NCBI RefSeq assembly: GCF_003965815.1
Contig: NZ_RXOE01000001.1
Span: 1,586,651-1,650,650, forward strand
Length of the DNA stretch: 64,000 bases
Direction of reading: 5' to 3'
Source: Variovorax gossypii
Lineage (GTDB): Bacteria; Pseudomonadota; Gammaproteobacteria; Burkholderiales; Burkholderiaceae_C
Below are positions 33,916 to 41,292 of this stretch, in pieces. Each line of letters begins with the position of its first letter. Within the stretch, counting starts at the first letter, position 1. Below the pieces are notes generated by a model. The model did not search any database. It was not told the origin of the DNA and was given only the letters and a program-made list of their open reading frames with translations. The position numbers and the translations under genes are program-made.

Positions 33916-34755
33916 ATGACTTACTGCGTAGGCATCAAACTCAACGCCGGCCTGGTGTTTCTTTCCGACTCGCGCACCAACGCGGGCGTGGACCACATCA
34001 GCACATTCCGCAAGATGATCGTCTACGAGCAGCCGGGCGACCGCGTCATGGTGCTGCTGTCGTCGGGCAACCTGAGCATCTCGCAGTCGGTGCGCGAAAT
34101 CCTCCAGATCGAGGAACTGCGCGAAACCCGCGAGGACGGCACCCAGGGCGACCCCATCACCATCTGGAACGCCAAGAGCATGTTCGACGCCGCGCGCGTG
34201 CTGGGCTCGGCGGTGCGCCACGTGTACGACCGCGACGCCGAGGCGCTGAAGCACGCCGGGCTGGACTTCAACGTTTCCTTCATCTTCGGCGGGCAGGTCA
34301 AGGGCGAGGGCATGCGCCTCTTCCTGGTCTACGCGGCCGGCAACTTCATCGAGGCCACCACCGAGACGCCCTACTTCCAGGTCGGCGAGTCGAAGTACGG
34401 CAAGCCCGTGCTCGACCGCGTGCTCACGCCCGAGACGCCGCTGGACGAGGCCGCCAAGTGCGCGCTGGTGTCGATGGACTCGACCATGAAGTCGAACCTG
34501 TCGGTCGGCCTGCCGCTCGACATGGTGGTGTACGAGGCCAACAAGCTCGAAACCGACCGGGTGATCTGCATCGACGCCGACAACCCCTACTACCGCATGG
34601 TGCACAACAGCTGGGGCCAGAAGCTGCGCGAGGTGTTCGACAGCATCGAGGACCCGGTGTGGGACGACAGCCAGACCGAGCACCCTCTGAAGATGCCGGC
34701 CACGCGCCACAGCCCGCTGCGCAAGATCTCCACGCCCGACGAAAAGCTCATCTGA
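33916..34755 (+). CDS. Anbu (proteasome-related peptidase, ancestral beta subunit)
   Basis: A 279-residue Ntn-hydrolase of the Anbu family, self-assembling relatives of proteasome beta subunits. The chosen start at 33916 gives MTYCVGIKL, so removal of Met exposes the nucleophilic Thr. The family motifs FLSDSRTNAGVDHISTFRKM, VMVLLSSGNLSISQSV and SFIFGGQ follow. Longer starts (GTG 33862, ATG 33895) would bury the Thr behind a 7-18 residue leader. Anbu genes usually sit with an ATP-grasp, an alpha-E (DUF403) protein and a transglutaminase-like protease; none is near here, where it follows mutS by 34 bases. Confidence 0.85.
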   Translation: MTYCVGIKLNAGLVFLSDSRTNAGVDHISTFRKMIVYEQPGDRVMVLLSSGNLSISQSVREILQIEELRETREDGTQGDPITIWNAKSMFDAARVLGSAVRHVYDRDAEALKHAGLDFNVSFIFGGQVKGEGMRLFLVYAAGNFIEATTETPYFQVGESKYGKPVLDRVLTPETPLDEAAKCALVSMDSTMKSNLSVGLPLDMVVYEANKLETDRVICIDADNPYYRMVHNSWGQKLREVFDSIEDPVWDDSQTEHPLKMPATRHSPLRKISTPDEKLI

Positions 34756-34842
34756 AATGATGCCCCCCGGCTTGCCACTTCGTGTGCTTCTCCACCCCCC
34801 GAGGGGGCGGCTCGGCCGCCTTGGGGCGGCCCGGCGGCGGCC
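34756..34842. repeat. G/C-rich short intergenic repeat
   Basis: The segment contains the runs CCACCCCCCGAGGGGGCGG and GGCCGCCTTGGGGCGGCC, each self-complementary, and fills the gap between Anbu and the hydrolase gene. It resembles a dispersed repeat seen between many Comamonadaceae genes and here ends three bases before the hydrolase start, leaving no normal ribosome binding site. Confidence 0.6.
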
Positions 34843-34845
34843 GTG

Positions 34846-35646
34846 ATGCCCCCCGTCGTCTTCTCGCACGGCAACAGCTTTCCCGCGAGCACCTACCGAG
34901 TCGTCCTCGACAGCCTGCGCAACCGTGGCTTCGAGGTCGATGCGATCGAGAAATTCGGGCACGACCCGAAGTACCCCGTTACCGACAACTGGCCGCACCT
35001 GGTGCAGCAGCTGGCCGACTTCGCCAAGGCTCGCGCCGATCGCGCGGGCGGCCCGGTGTTCCTCATCGGCCATTCGCTCGGCGGATTCCTGAGCCTCATG
35101 TGCGCCGCGCTGCACCCGGAGCTGGCGCGCGGCGTGCTGCTGATCGACTCGCCCATCCTCGGCGGCTGGCGCGCGAACACGCTCAACGTGGTCAAGCGCA
35201 CGCCGCTCATGAAGAGCGTCTCGCCCGGCGCCATCAGCCGCAAGCGCAAGAACAGCTGGGAGCACCGCGAGGCGGTGTTCGAGCATTTCCGCGCCAAGAA
35301 GGCCTTCGCGAAGTGGGACGAGCAGGTGCTGCACGACTACATCGACCACGGCACCTTCGACGCGGACGACGCCCGCGCCCTGAGCTTCGACCGCGACGTC
35401 GAAACCGCCATCTACAACACCCTGCCCCACAACCTGGGCGCGCTGCTGCGGGCACACCCGCTCAAGTGCAAGGCGGCCTTCATCGGCGGGCGCCAGTCGG
35501 CCGAGATGAAGCGCGTGGGCATGACGATGACCCAGCAGGTCACCAAGGGCCGCATCGCCATGATGGACGGCACGCACCTCTTCCCGATGGAAAAGCCGCT
35601 GGCGACGGCGGCGGCCATCGAGGCCGCGCTGCGCAACCTGCTCTGA
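34846..35646 (+). CDS. Alpha/beta hydrolase
   Basis: A 266-residue soluble hydrolase. The oxyanion segment VVFSHGNSFP is near the N-terminus, the nucleophile elbow GHSLGG is near residue 77, and the C-terminal His is probably in MDGTHLFPME. An acid residue is likely in the GGRQSAEMKR region but cannot be fixed by eye. Substrate unknown. The gene begins immediately after a G/C-rich repeat, with GTG 34843 and ATG 34846 as alternative starts and no recognisable Shine-Dalgarno, so its translation may depend on the transcript from mutS-Anbu. Confidence 0.8.
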   Translation: MPPVVFSHGNSFPASTYRVVLDSLRNRGFEVDAIEKFGHDPKYPVTDNWPHLVQQLADFAKARADRAGGPVFLIGHSLGGFLSLMCAALHPELARGVLLIDSPILGGWRANTLNVVKRTPLMKSVSPGAISRKRKNSWEHREAVFEHFRAKKAFAKWDEQVLHDYIDHGTFDADDARALSFDRDVETAIYNTLPHNLGALLRAHPLKCKAAFIGGRQSAEMKRVGMTMTQQVTKGRIAMMDGTHLFPMEKPLATAAAIEAALRNLL

Positions 35647-35661
35647 GGGGCTGCAGCCGCG

Positions 35662-37134
35662 TCACGCCTGCGTGACGTGCACCCCGGGCCTGCGGCCCGC
35701 GTTCCACTTGCCCCCGAGCGCCCGCTCGATCTGCGCGGCCAGCTGCAGCAGCAGCCCGTCGTTGGCCTGTGCCGCCTGCGCCTGGATGCCCAGTGGCATG
35801 CCGTTTTCCTGAGCAGCCATCGGCAGCGAGATGCCCGGCATGCCGCACAGGTTGGCCAGCGGCGTGTAGGCGAAGTTCTGCCAGAGGTTGGCGAACCAGT
35901 CGTGTACCGAGGGGTTCGTGCTGGTCGTCAGGTACTCGCTGGTGCCCACCTGGGGCGTAGGCAGCGCGGTGATCGGCGTGAGGATGATGTCCCAGCGCTG
36001 GAAGAAATCGCCGAAGGCGCGCGAGGTGCTGTTGAACACCGCCTGCATCTTCGCGCGCTCGGTGTACGAGGTGTGCAGCCCGGCTTCCCAGATCTTGATG
36101 TTGATCGGCTCCAGCAGTTCGGCCGGCGGGCGATCCAGCCCCAGCCGGTGCAGGTGGCCGTCGATGACCTGCGCGAAGTTGCTGATGTAGCAGGTGGTCT
36201 GGGCGTCGAAAGCCGTCTGGAAGTCCACCTCCGGCAGCACCCACTCCACATGGTGGCCCAAACCTTCGAGCAACTTGCCGACCCGCTCCAGCTCGGCAAC
36301 GAAATGCGGCGTGGCGCGGAAGTCGCCCCACTCGTGCGACAGCGCGATGCGTAGCCGCCCCGGGTCGCGCTTGATGAGCTCGCTGTACGGCTCGGCCGGC
36401 GACCAGAAGGGCATGAACTCGCCGGGTGCGCCGCCGCGGCAATGGTCGACGAAGGCTGCCGTGTCGCGCACCGTGCGGCTGTGGCAGCCCTGGATCGACA
36501 CCAGCCCCGAAAGGTCCGACAGCCCCGGCGCCAGCGAGAACACGCCGCGCGACACCTTCAGCCCGATGTTGCCGTTCACGCCCGCCGGAATGCGGATGGA
36601 GCCCCCGCCATCGGTGGCGTGCGACAGCGGCAGCACGCCGGCGGCCACGATCGCCGCGGTGCCGGCCGACGAGCCACAGGTGGTGTATTCGAGGTCCCAG
36701 GGGTTGCGCGTGACGTGGAAGGCGTTCTCGGCCGAGCTGCACACGCCGAACTCCGGCGTGGTGCTGCGGCCCACGATGTTCAGGCCCGCCTTGCGCAGCT
36801 GCCGGGTGAGGAAGCTGTCGGCCGCCGGGCGATGGCCCTGCATCATCATCGAGCCGAACTCCTGCAGCCGGCCCTTCAGCGTGGGGCCCAGGTCCTTCAT
36901 CAGGTAGGGCAGGCCCGCGAACACGCCCTCGGGGTTCATGCCGTCCTTCAGCGGATCGGCCACCACGTCGTCGAAGACCTCGACGACCGCGTCGAGCTGC
37001 GGATCGAGCCTCGCGATGCCGGCCGCCGCCTGCGCGGCCAGTTCCACCGCCGTCACGTCGCCCTTGCGGACCCGTTCGGCCAGGCCGATGCCGTCGTGAT
37101 CGGCCCATTCGCTCCAGCTCATTGCCAGCGTCAT
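35662..37134 (-). CDS. Amidase signature family enzyme
   Basis: A 490-residue amidase. It has the Ser-cisSer-Lys chemistry region: YLMKDLG carrying the catalytic Lys, the GSSAGTAA loop in place of the usual GGSSGG, and SHATDGGGSIRIPAG with the two serines. The C-terminal half includes DIILTPITALPTP and GMPGISLPM, both common in the family. It hydrolyses an amide or nitrile-derived amide, substrate unknown. ATG 37134 has GGAG nine bases upstream; the open frame extends another 156 bases into the divergent sigma-factor promoter, which cannot all be coding. It is divergent from the ECF42 gene. Confidence 0.87.
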   Translation of the reverse strand: MTLAMSWSEWADHDGIGLAERVRKGDVTAVELAAQAAAGIARLDPQLDAVVEVFDDVVADPLKDGMNPEGVFAGLPYLMKDLGPTLKGRLQEFGSMMMQGHRPAADSFLTRQLRKAGLNIVGRSTTPEFGVCSSAENAFHVTRNPWDLEYTTCGSSAGTAAIVAAGVLPLSHATDGGGSIRIPAGVNGNIGLKVSRGVFSLAPGLSDLSGLVSIQGCHSRTVRDTAAFVDHCRGGAPGEFMPFWSPAEPYSELIKRDPGRLRIALSHEWGDFRATPHFVAELERVGKLLEGLGHHVEWVLPEVDFQTAFDAQTTCYISNFAQVIDGHLHRLGLDRPPAELLEPINIKIWEAGLHTSYTERAKMQAVFNSTSRAFGDFFQRWDIILTPITALPTPQVGTSEYLTTSTNPSVHDWFANLWQNFAYTPLANLCGMPGISLPMAAQENGMPLGIQAQAAQANDGLLLQLAAQIERALGGKWNAGRRPGVHVTQA

Positions 37135-37189
37135 TCGCAGTGCTCCATTTCTTGTTCGTTGAGGAAAGTGCGTCCGATTTTGCCGAGCG

Positions 37190-37216
37190 TGTCGGCGCGA
37201 CGCATACTGGTGCGTC
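37190..37216 (+). promoter_or_regulatory. Putative ECF42 autoregulatory promoter
   Basis: TGTCGG (37190-37195) and CGTC (37213-37216) are separated by 17 bases, about 40 bases before the sigma gene start. The reported ECF42 promoter has TGTCGA at -35 and a C-G-x-C type -10 element, so this fits a self-activated promoter. Confidence 0.45.
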
Positions 37217-37255
37217 CTTGGGTGAGCAGGAACGAAGGACAAACAAGCGCACCGC

Positions 37256-38509
37256 ATGACCGACGCCGACACCGCCTGGATCGCCACCACGCTGACCGCC
37301 TCGCGCCCGCGCGCCGTGGCAGCGCTGCTGCGCTACTTCCGCGAGCTCGACACGGCCGAGGAAGCCTTCCAGGAAGCCAGCCTGCGCGCCCTGCGCCACT
37401 GGCCCGAGAGCGGCCCGCCGCGCGACCCGCTGGCCTGGCTGATCTTCGTGGGGCGCAACGCGGCGCTCGACGAAGTGCGCCGGCGCGGCCAGCACGAGCC
37501 GCTGCCCGAAGACGATGCGCTCGTCTCCGACCTCGACGACACCGAAGCCGCCCTCGTCGAGCAGCTCGACCAGGCGCACTACCGCGACGACGTGCTGCGC
37601 CTGCTCTTCGTCTGCTGCCATCCCGAGCTGCCGCTGACGCAGCAGATCGCGCTGGCGCTGCGCATCGTCTCGGGCCTGTCGGTGCGCGAGATCGCGCGGG
37701 CCTTCCTGGTCGGCGAAAGCGCGATGGAGCAGCGCATCACCCGCGCCAAGAAACGCGTGGCCACGGCCGGCATTCCCTTCGACACGCCGGGCCGGCGCGA
37801 GCGCGACGAGCGGCTGGCGGCCGTGTGCACCACCGTCTACCTGCTCTTCAACGAAGGCTATTCGGCCAGCGGCGGCGAGGAGCATGTGCGCGCCGCGCTG
37901 TGCGAAGAGGCGATACGGCTCGCGCGCCTGCTGCTCGAACTGTTCCCCGGCGAGCCCGAGCTGATGGGCCTGCTCGCCCTGCTCCTGCTGCAGCATGCGC
38001 GCGCCGACGCGCGGCTCGGCACCGGCGGCATGGTCGTGCTGCTGGAAGACCAGGACCGCGCGCGCTGGAACCGCGCGCTCATAGACGAAGGCCTGGCGCT
38101 GGTCGAAGGCGCGCTGCGGCAGCGAAAGCCCGGCCCCTACCAGCTGCAGGCCGCCATCGCCGCCACCCATGCCCAGGCCGCGCGCGCCGAAGACACCGAC
38201 TGGGCCGAGATCGACCGGCTCTACGCCGCGCTCGAAACCCTGCAGCCCTCGCCGGTCGTCACGTTGAACCGCGCGGTGGCGGTGCACAAGCTGCACGGAC
38301 CGCAGACCGCGCTGGCGCTGACCGAGCCATTGGCGGGCGCGCTGGACGGCTACTTCCACTTCCACGGGCTGCAGGGCGCATTGCTGATGCAGCTGGAGCG
38401 CGCCGACGAAGCCCGCGCCGCATTCGCGCGCGCCCTCGGCATGGCCCGCACCGCCGCCGAGGCCGCGCACATCCGCGCGATGCTCGATCGCCTCGGCACG
38501 ACCAACTGA
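37256..38509 (+). CDS. RNA polymerase ECF sigma factor, ECF42 (YCII/DGPF-associated) group
   Basis: A 417-residue sigma factor, more than twice the length of ordinary ECF factors. Region 2 is in the first 80 residues (LDTAEEAFQEASLRALRHWP, PRDPLAWLIFVGRNAALDEVRRR). Region 4 has LPLTQQIALALRIVSGLSVREIARAFLVGESAMEQRITRAKKR. A C-terminal TPR-like extension of about 200 residues follows, with LFNEGYSASGG and ETLQPSPVVTLNRAVA. This layout and the YCII/DGPF gene 47 bases downstream define the ECF42 group, where the extension, rather than an anti-sigma factor, is thought to set activity. The signal is unknown. Confidence 0.9.
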   Translation: MTDADTAWIATTLTASRPRAVAALLRYFRELDTAEEAFQEASLRALRHWPESGPPRDPLAWLIFVGRNAALDEVRRRGQHEPLPEDDALVSDLDDTEAALVEQLDQAHYRDDVLRLLFVCCHPELPLTQQIALALRIVSGLSVREIARAFLVGESAMEQRITRAKKRVATAGIPFDTPGRRERDERLAAVCTTVYLLFNEGYSASGGEEHVRAALCEEAIRLARLLLELFPGEPELMGLLALLLLQHARADARLGTGGMVVLLEDQDRARWNRALIDEGLALVEGALRQRKPGPYQLQAAIAATHAQAARAEDTDWAEIDRLYAALETLQPSPVVTLNRAVAVHKLHGPQTALALTEPLAGALDGYFHFHGLQGALLMQLERADEARAAFARALGMARTAAEAAHIRAMLDRLGTTN

Positions 38510-38556
38510 CCCGCTTCGACTCACCCGCCACGAACCACGGAAAGAAAAGGAAGACC

Positions 38557-38937
38557 ATGCTCTATTCCATCCTCATCTACGGCTCCGAATCCACGGTGGC
38601 CGCCTGGGAGCCCGGCGTCGAAGAGGAGATGCTCGAACGCCACACCGACCTGCGCGAGGACCTCCAGGGACAGGGCAAGCTCGGCACCGTGCTGCGGCTG
38701 ATGCCGAACGTGGCCAGCACGGTGCGCCGCGCGGGCGACCTGCATCCGCTGGTCACCGACGGCCCCTTCGCCGAGACGAAGGAGCAGCTCATGGGCATCT
38801 ACGTCGTGGAGTGCGAGTCGGTGGAGGAAGCCACGCATGCCGCGCACCGGCTGGCCTTCGAGGGCGGTGTGTTCGAGATCCGGCCGGTCACCTGGTACGA
38901 CCCGGGCGTGATCCCGGCACGCATTCCGCAGGTCTGA
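38557..38937 (+). CDS. YCII-related DGPF-domain protein
   Basis: A 126-residue protein of the YCII fold with the signature TDGPFAETKEQLMGIYVVE near its middle and a C-terminal EIRPVTWYDPG. YCII proteins form dimeric ferredoxin-like barrels, some with dehalogenase or transport-linked roles; DGPF members are the constant partners of ECF42 sigma factors and are likely their targets or cofactors. A clear AAGGAAG lies upstream of ATG 38557. It is co-oriented with and close to the sigma gene. Confidence 0.9.
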   Translation: MLYSILIYGSESTVAAWEPGVEEEMLERHTDLREDLQGQGKLGTVLRLMPNVASTVRRAGDLHPLVTDGPFAETKEQLMGIYVVECESVEEATHAAHRLAFEGGVFEIRPVTWYDPGVIPARIPQV

Positions 38938-39041
38938 AAGAAAAAAGAAAAAAATCCGCCGGTGTTGTCGGATCGGGCCGCCGCTGCCCGTCCTTGGCTG
39001 GAACGCACGCATTTCGCGGGCGACAAACCAAGGAAAAGACG

Positions 39042-39845
39042 ATGCCTCAGACATTCAAGGACAAGTGCGTGGTGGTTCACGGTGGCAGCGGTGCCATCGG
39101 AGGCGCGGTGGCCCGCGCCTTTGCGCGCGAGGGCGCCGGGGTGTTCATCACGGGGCGCGACCGCGCCAGGCTAGACGCGGCGGCGCGGGCCATCGAGGCC
39201 GAGGGCGGGCGTGCCGAGGCTGCCGTGGTCGATGCGCTCGACGCGCAGGCCATGCTGCGCCACGCCGCAGAAGTTGCCGGGCGCGCCGGCGGCATCGACA
39301 TCGCGCTCAACGCCATCGGCGTCATGCACGTGCAGGGCACGCCGCTCGCGGCGCTGGCGCTGGAAGACTTCTTTCTTCCGGTGCAGGCCTACACCCGCGC
39401 CTGCTTCCTCACGGCCAAGGCCGTGGCACCGCACATGGCGAAGCGCGGCGGCGGCGTGATTCTTTCGGTGTCGACGCCCGCCTCGCGCCTGCCGGGCCCG
39501 GGCTACCTGGGCCACGCGGTGGCCTGCGCAGGCGTGGAGGCGCTCTCGCGCCACATGGCGGGCGAGCTGGCGGCCTTCAACATCCGCACCGTGTGCATCC
39601 GCTCGCACGCCATTCCGGAGGCGGTGACGGCCGGCTCGCACGCCCGCGAGGTTTTCCGGCCGGCTGCGGAGAGCATGGGGCTCACGGTCGAGCAGATGCT
39701 CGCGGCCAAGCCGCCCGGCCTGCTGGTGGAGCGGCTGCCTTCTCTGGACCAGATGGCGGCTGCCGCGTTGTTCGCAGCCTCCGCGGGCGCCGCCGCGATG
39801 ACCGGCGCAGTGCTCAACCTGAGCGGGGGCATCACGCTGGACTAA
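39042..39845 (+). CDS. SDR-fold oxidoreductase lacking the catalytic Lys
   Basis: A 267-residue short-chain dehydrogenase with the cofactor-binding GGSGAIGGAVARAFA (about 14-28), an NAIG segment (NAG variant) and a C-terminal ALFAASAGAAAMTGAVLNLSGG typical of classical SDRs. In the active site the Tyr is present in GPGYLGHAVACAG, but the position four residues later, normally Lys, is Ala. Activity may therefore be altered or lost. ATG 39042 has AAGGA nine bases upstream. It lies about 100 bases after the YCII gene on the same strand, so it might be part of the ECF42 target group. Confidence 0.8.
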   Translation: MPQTFKDKCVVVHGGSGAIGGAVARAFAREGAGVFITGRDRARLDAAARAIEAEGGRAEAAVVDALDAQAMLRHAAEVAGRAGGIDIALNAIGVMHVQGTPLAALALEDFFLPVQAYTRACFLTAKAVAPHMAKRGGGVILSVSTPASRLPGPGYLGHAVACAGVEALSRHMAGELAAFNIRTVCIRSHAIPEAVTAGSHAREVFRPAAESMGLTVEQMLAAKPPGLLVERLPSLDQMAAAALFAASAGAAAMTGAVLNLSGGITLD

Positions 39846-39907
39846 GGCCGTGCTCGAGCGGGCTCCCTAGAATCGCCCGGGTCACTCCCGAACCTTGCCG
39901 ATTCCGC

Positions 39908-40504
39908 ATGCAGCCCGACTTCCCGTCAGCGCCCGCGCTGGCCGACGCCCTGATCGTCGATCCGTTCTACCTGGCGATCTCCGTCGATTTCGAGCACGAC
40001 ATGCCGGCGCGCAAGGCGGTGCTCGCCGACTACTTCGCCTACTCGCTGGGCGAGGCATCGCGCACCGGCCGCTACCTCACGGCCGGGGATGCCCGGCTCG
40101 GCGCTGCCGCCTGGCTGCTGCCTCGCGCCGATGCGGTCGACGCGGCCGAGTCGGCGGCGAAGGGCGAATACCTCGCCGGCGCACTGGGCCCGCGCGGCCA
40201 CGACAACTACCGCCGCATCGTCGATTTCATGGCTGCGCGCTCGCCGGCCGTGGTGCCGCCCGAAGCCTGGTACCTGTCGATCCTCGGCATCTCGCCGGCC
40301 GCGCAGGGGCGCGGACTGGGCGCGCGGCTGCTGGCGCCCACGCTGGCCGAGGCCGACGCGGCGGGCGTGCCCTGCTTCCTGGAGACCTTCACGCCGCGCA
40401 GCGTGGCCTTCTACGAGCGGCTGGGCTTCAGGGGCGCGGCGGAGCACCTGGAGCCGGTCACGAATTCGGCCTACCTGATCATGTGCAGGCCGGCGCGGCA
40501 GTAG
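39908..40504 (+). CDS. GNAT family N-acetyltransferase
   Basis: A 198-residue acetyltransferase. The acetyl-CoA-binding segment is LSILGISPAAQGRGLGARLL (motif A, Q/R-x-x-G-x-G/A as QGRGLG), followed by VPCFLETFTPRSVAFYERLGF (motif B). The N-terminal half is longer than the minimal GNAT core and may form the acceptor site. Substrate unknown. It is 62 bases after the SDR gene and 71 before the response regulator. Confidence 0.85.
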   Translation: MQPDFPSAPALADALIVDPFYLAISVDFEHDMPARKAVLADYFAYSLGEASRTGRYLTAGDARLGAAAWLLPRADAVDAAESAAKGEYLAGALGPRGHDNYRRIVDFMAARSPAVVPPEAWYLSILGISPAAQGRGLGARLLAPTLAEADAAGVPCFLETFTPRSVAFYERLGFRGAAEHLEPVTNSAYLIMCRPARQ

Positions 40505-40575
40505 TTGGCAGCAAAACGGGAAAATAAGTAGATACGCTCCACTCGCCGCGTCAGCCTGGCCGAAGAATCCGCCGC

Positions 40576-41292
40576 ATGTCCTCTCTCCCCGTCGAAGACG
40601 CCGAACCCGTTTCACTGAGCCCCACGCTGATCGTCGAGGACGAGCCGGCCATGCAGGAGCGCCTGCGCCGCGTGCTGTCGTCGCTCGGCTGCGACGAGAG
40701 CCGCATCGCGGTGACCGACAGCGTCGCCGGCGCCCGGCAGCTGCTCGACGGGCACGACTACGGCGTGGTGCTGGTGGACATCGGCCTGCCCGACGGCAGC
40801 GGGGTGGAGCTCATCGGCTGGCTGCAGGCGAACCGGCCGGCCATCCCGGCGGTGGTGATCTCGGCCTGGCGTACCGAGGAGATCATCTTCGCGGCGCTGC
40901 GCGCCGGTGCCATCGGCTACCTGCTGAAGGAGCGCGACGACATCGAGCTGGGCATCGCGCTGCGCAGCATCGAACAGGGCGGCGCGCCCATCGACCCGAG
41001 CATCGCGCGCCACATCCTCGGCTGGCTGGCCACGCACCAGCCGCCGGCCGACGCGCCCGCGCCGCCGGCAGGCGACGCGGCGGCGGCCGACGCACCGGCC
41101 GCGCTGACGCGCCGCGAGCGCAAGATACTCGAGCTCGTGTCGCAGGGGCTGAGCAACCGCGACATGGCCGAGTCGCTCTCGATCTCCAGACTGACCGTGG
41201 AATGCCACACCAAGAACATCTACCGCAAGCTCGCCGTCAGCTCGCGCACCGAAGCCGTCTTCGAAGCGCGAAGGCATGGCTTGCTGCGCTGA
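40576..41292 (+). CDS. NarL-family response regulator
   Basis: A 238-residue two-component regulator. The receiver domain has the acidic pair E21-D22, phospho-acceptor D68 (VVLVDIGLPDG) and K in LLKERDD. A Pro/Ala-rich linker leads to the LuxR-type HTH: LTRRERKILELVSQGLSNRDMAESLSISRLTVECHTKNIYRKL. It is followed by, and overlaps, a HisKA_3 histidine kinase gene, its obvious partner. The kinase start lies inside the HTH coding part. Confidence 0.92.
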   Translation: MSSLPVEDAEPVSLSPTLIVEDEPAMQERLRRVLSSLGCDESRIAVTDSVAGARQLLDGHDYGVVLVDIGLPDGSGVELIGWLQANRPAIPAVVISAWRTEEIIFAALRAGAIGYLLKERDDIELGIALRSIEQGGAPIDPSIARHILGWLATHQPPADAPAPPAGDAAAADAPAALTRRERKILELVSQGLSNRDMAESLSISRLTVECHTKNIYRKLAVSSRTEAVFEARRHGLLR

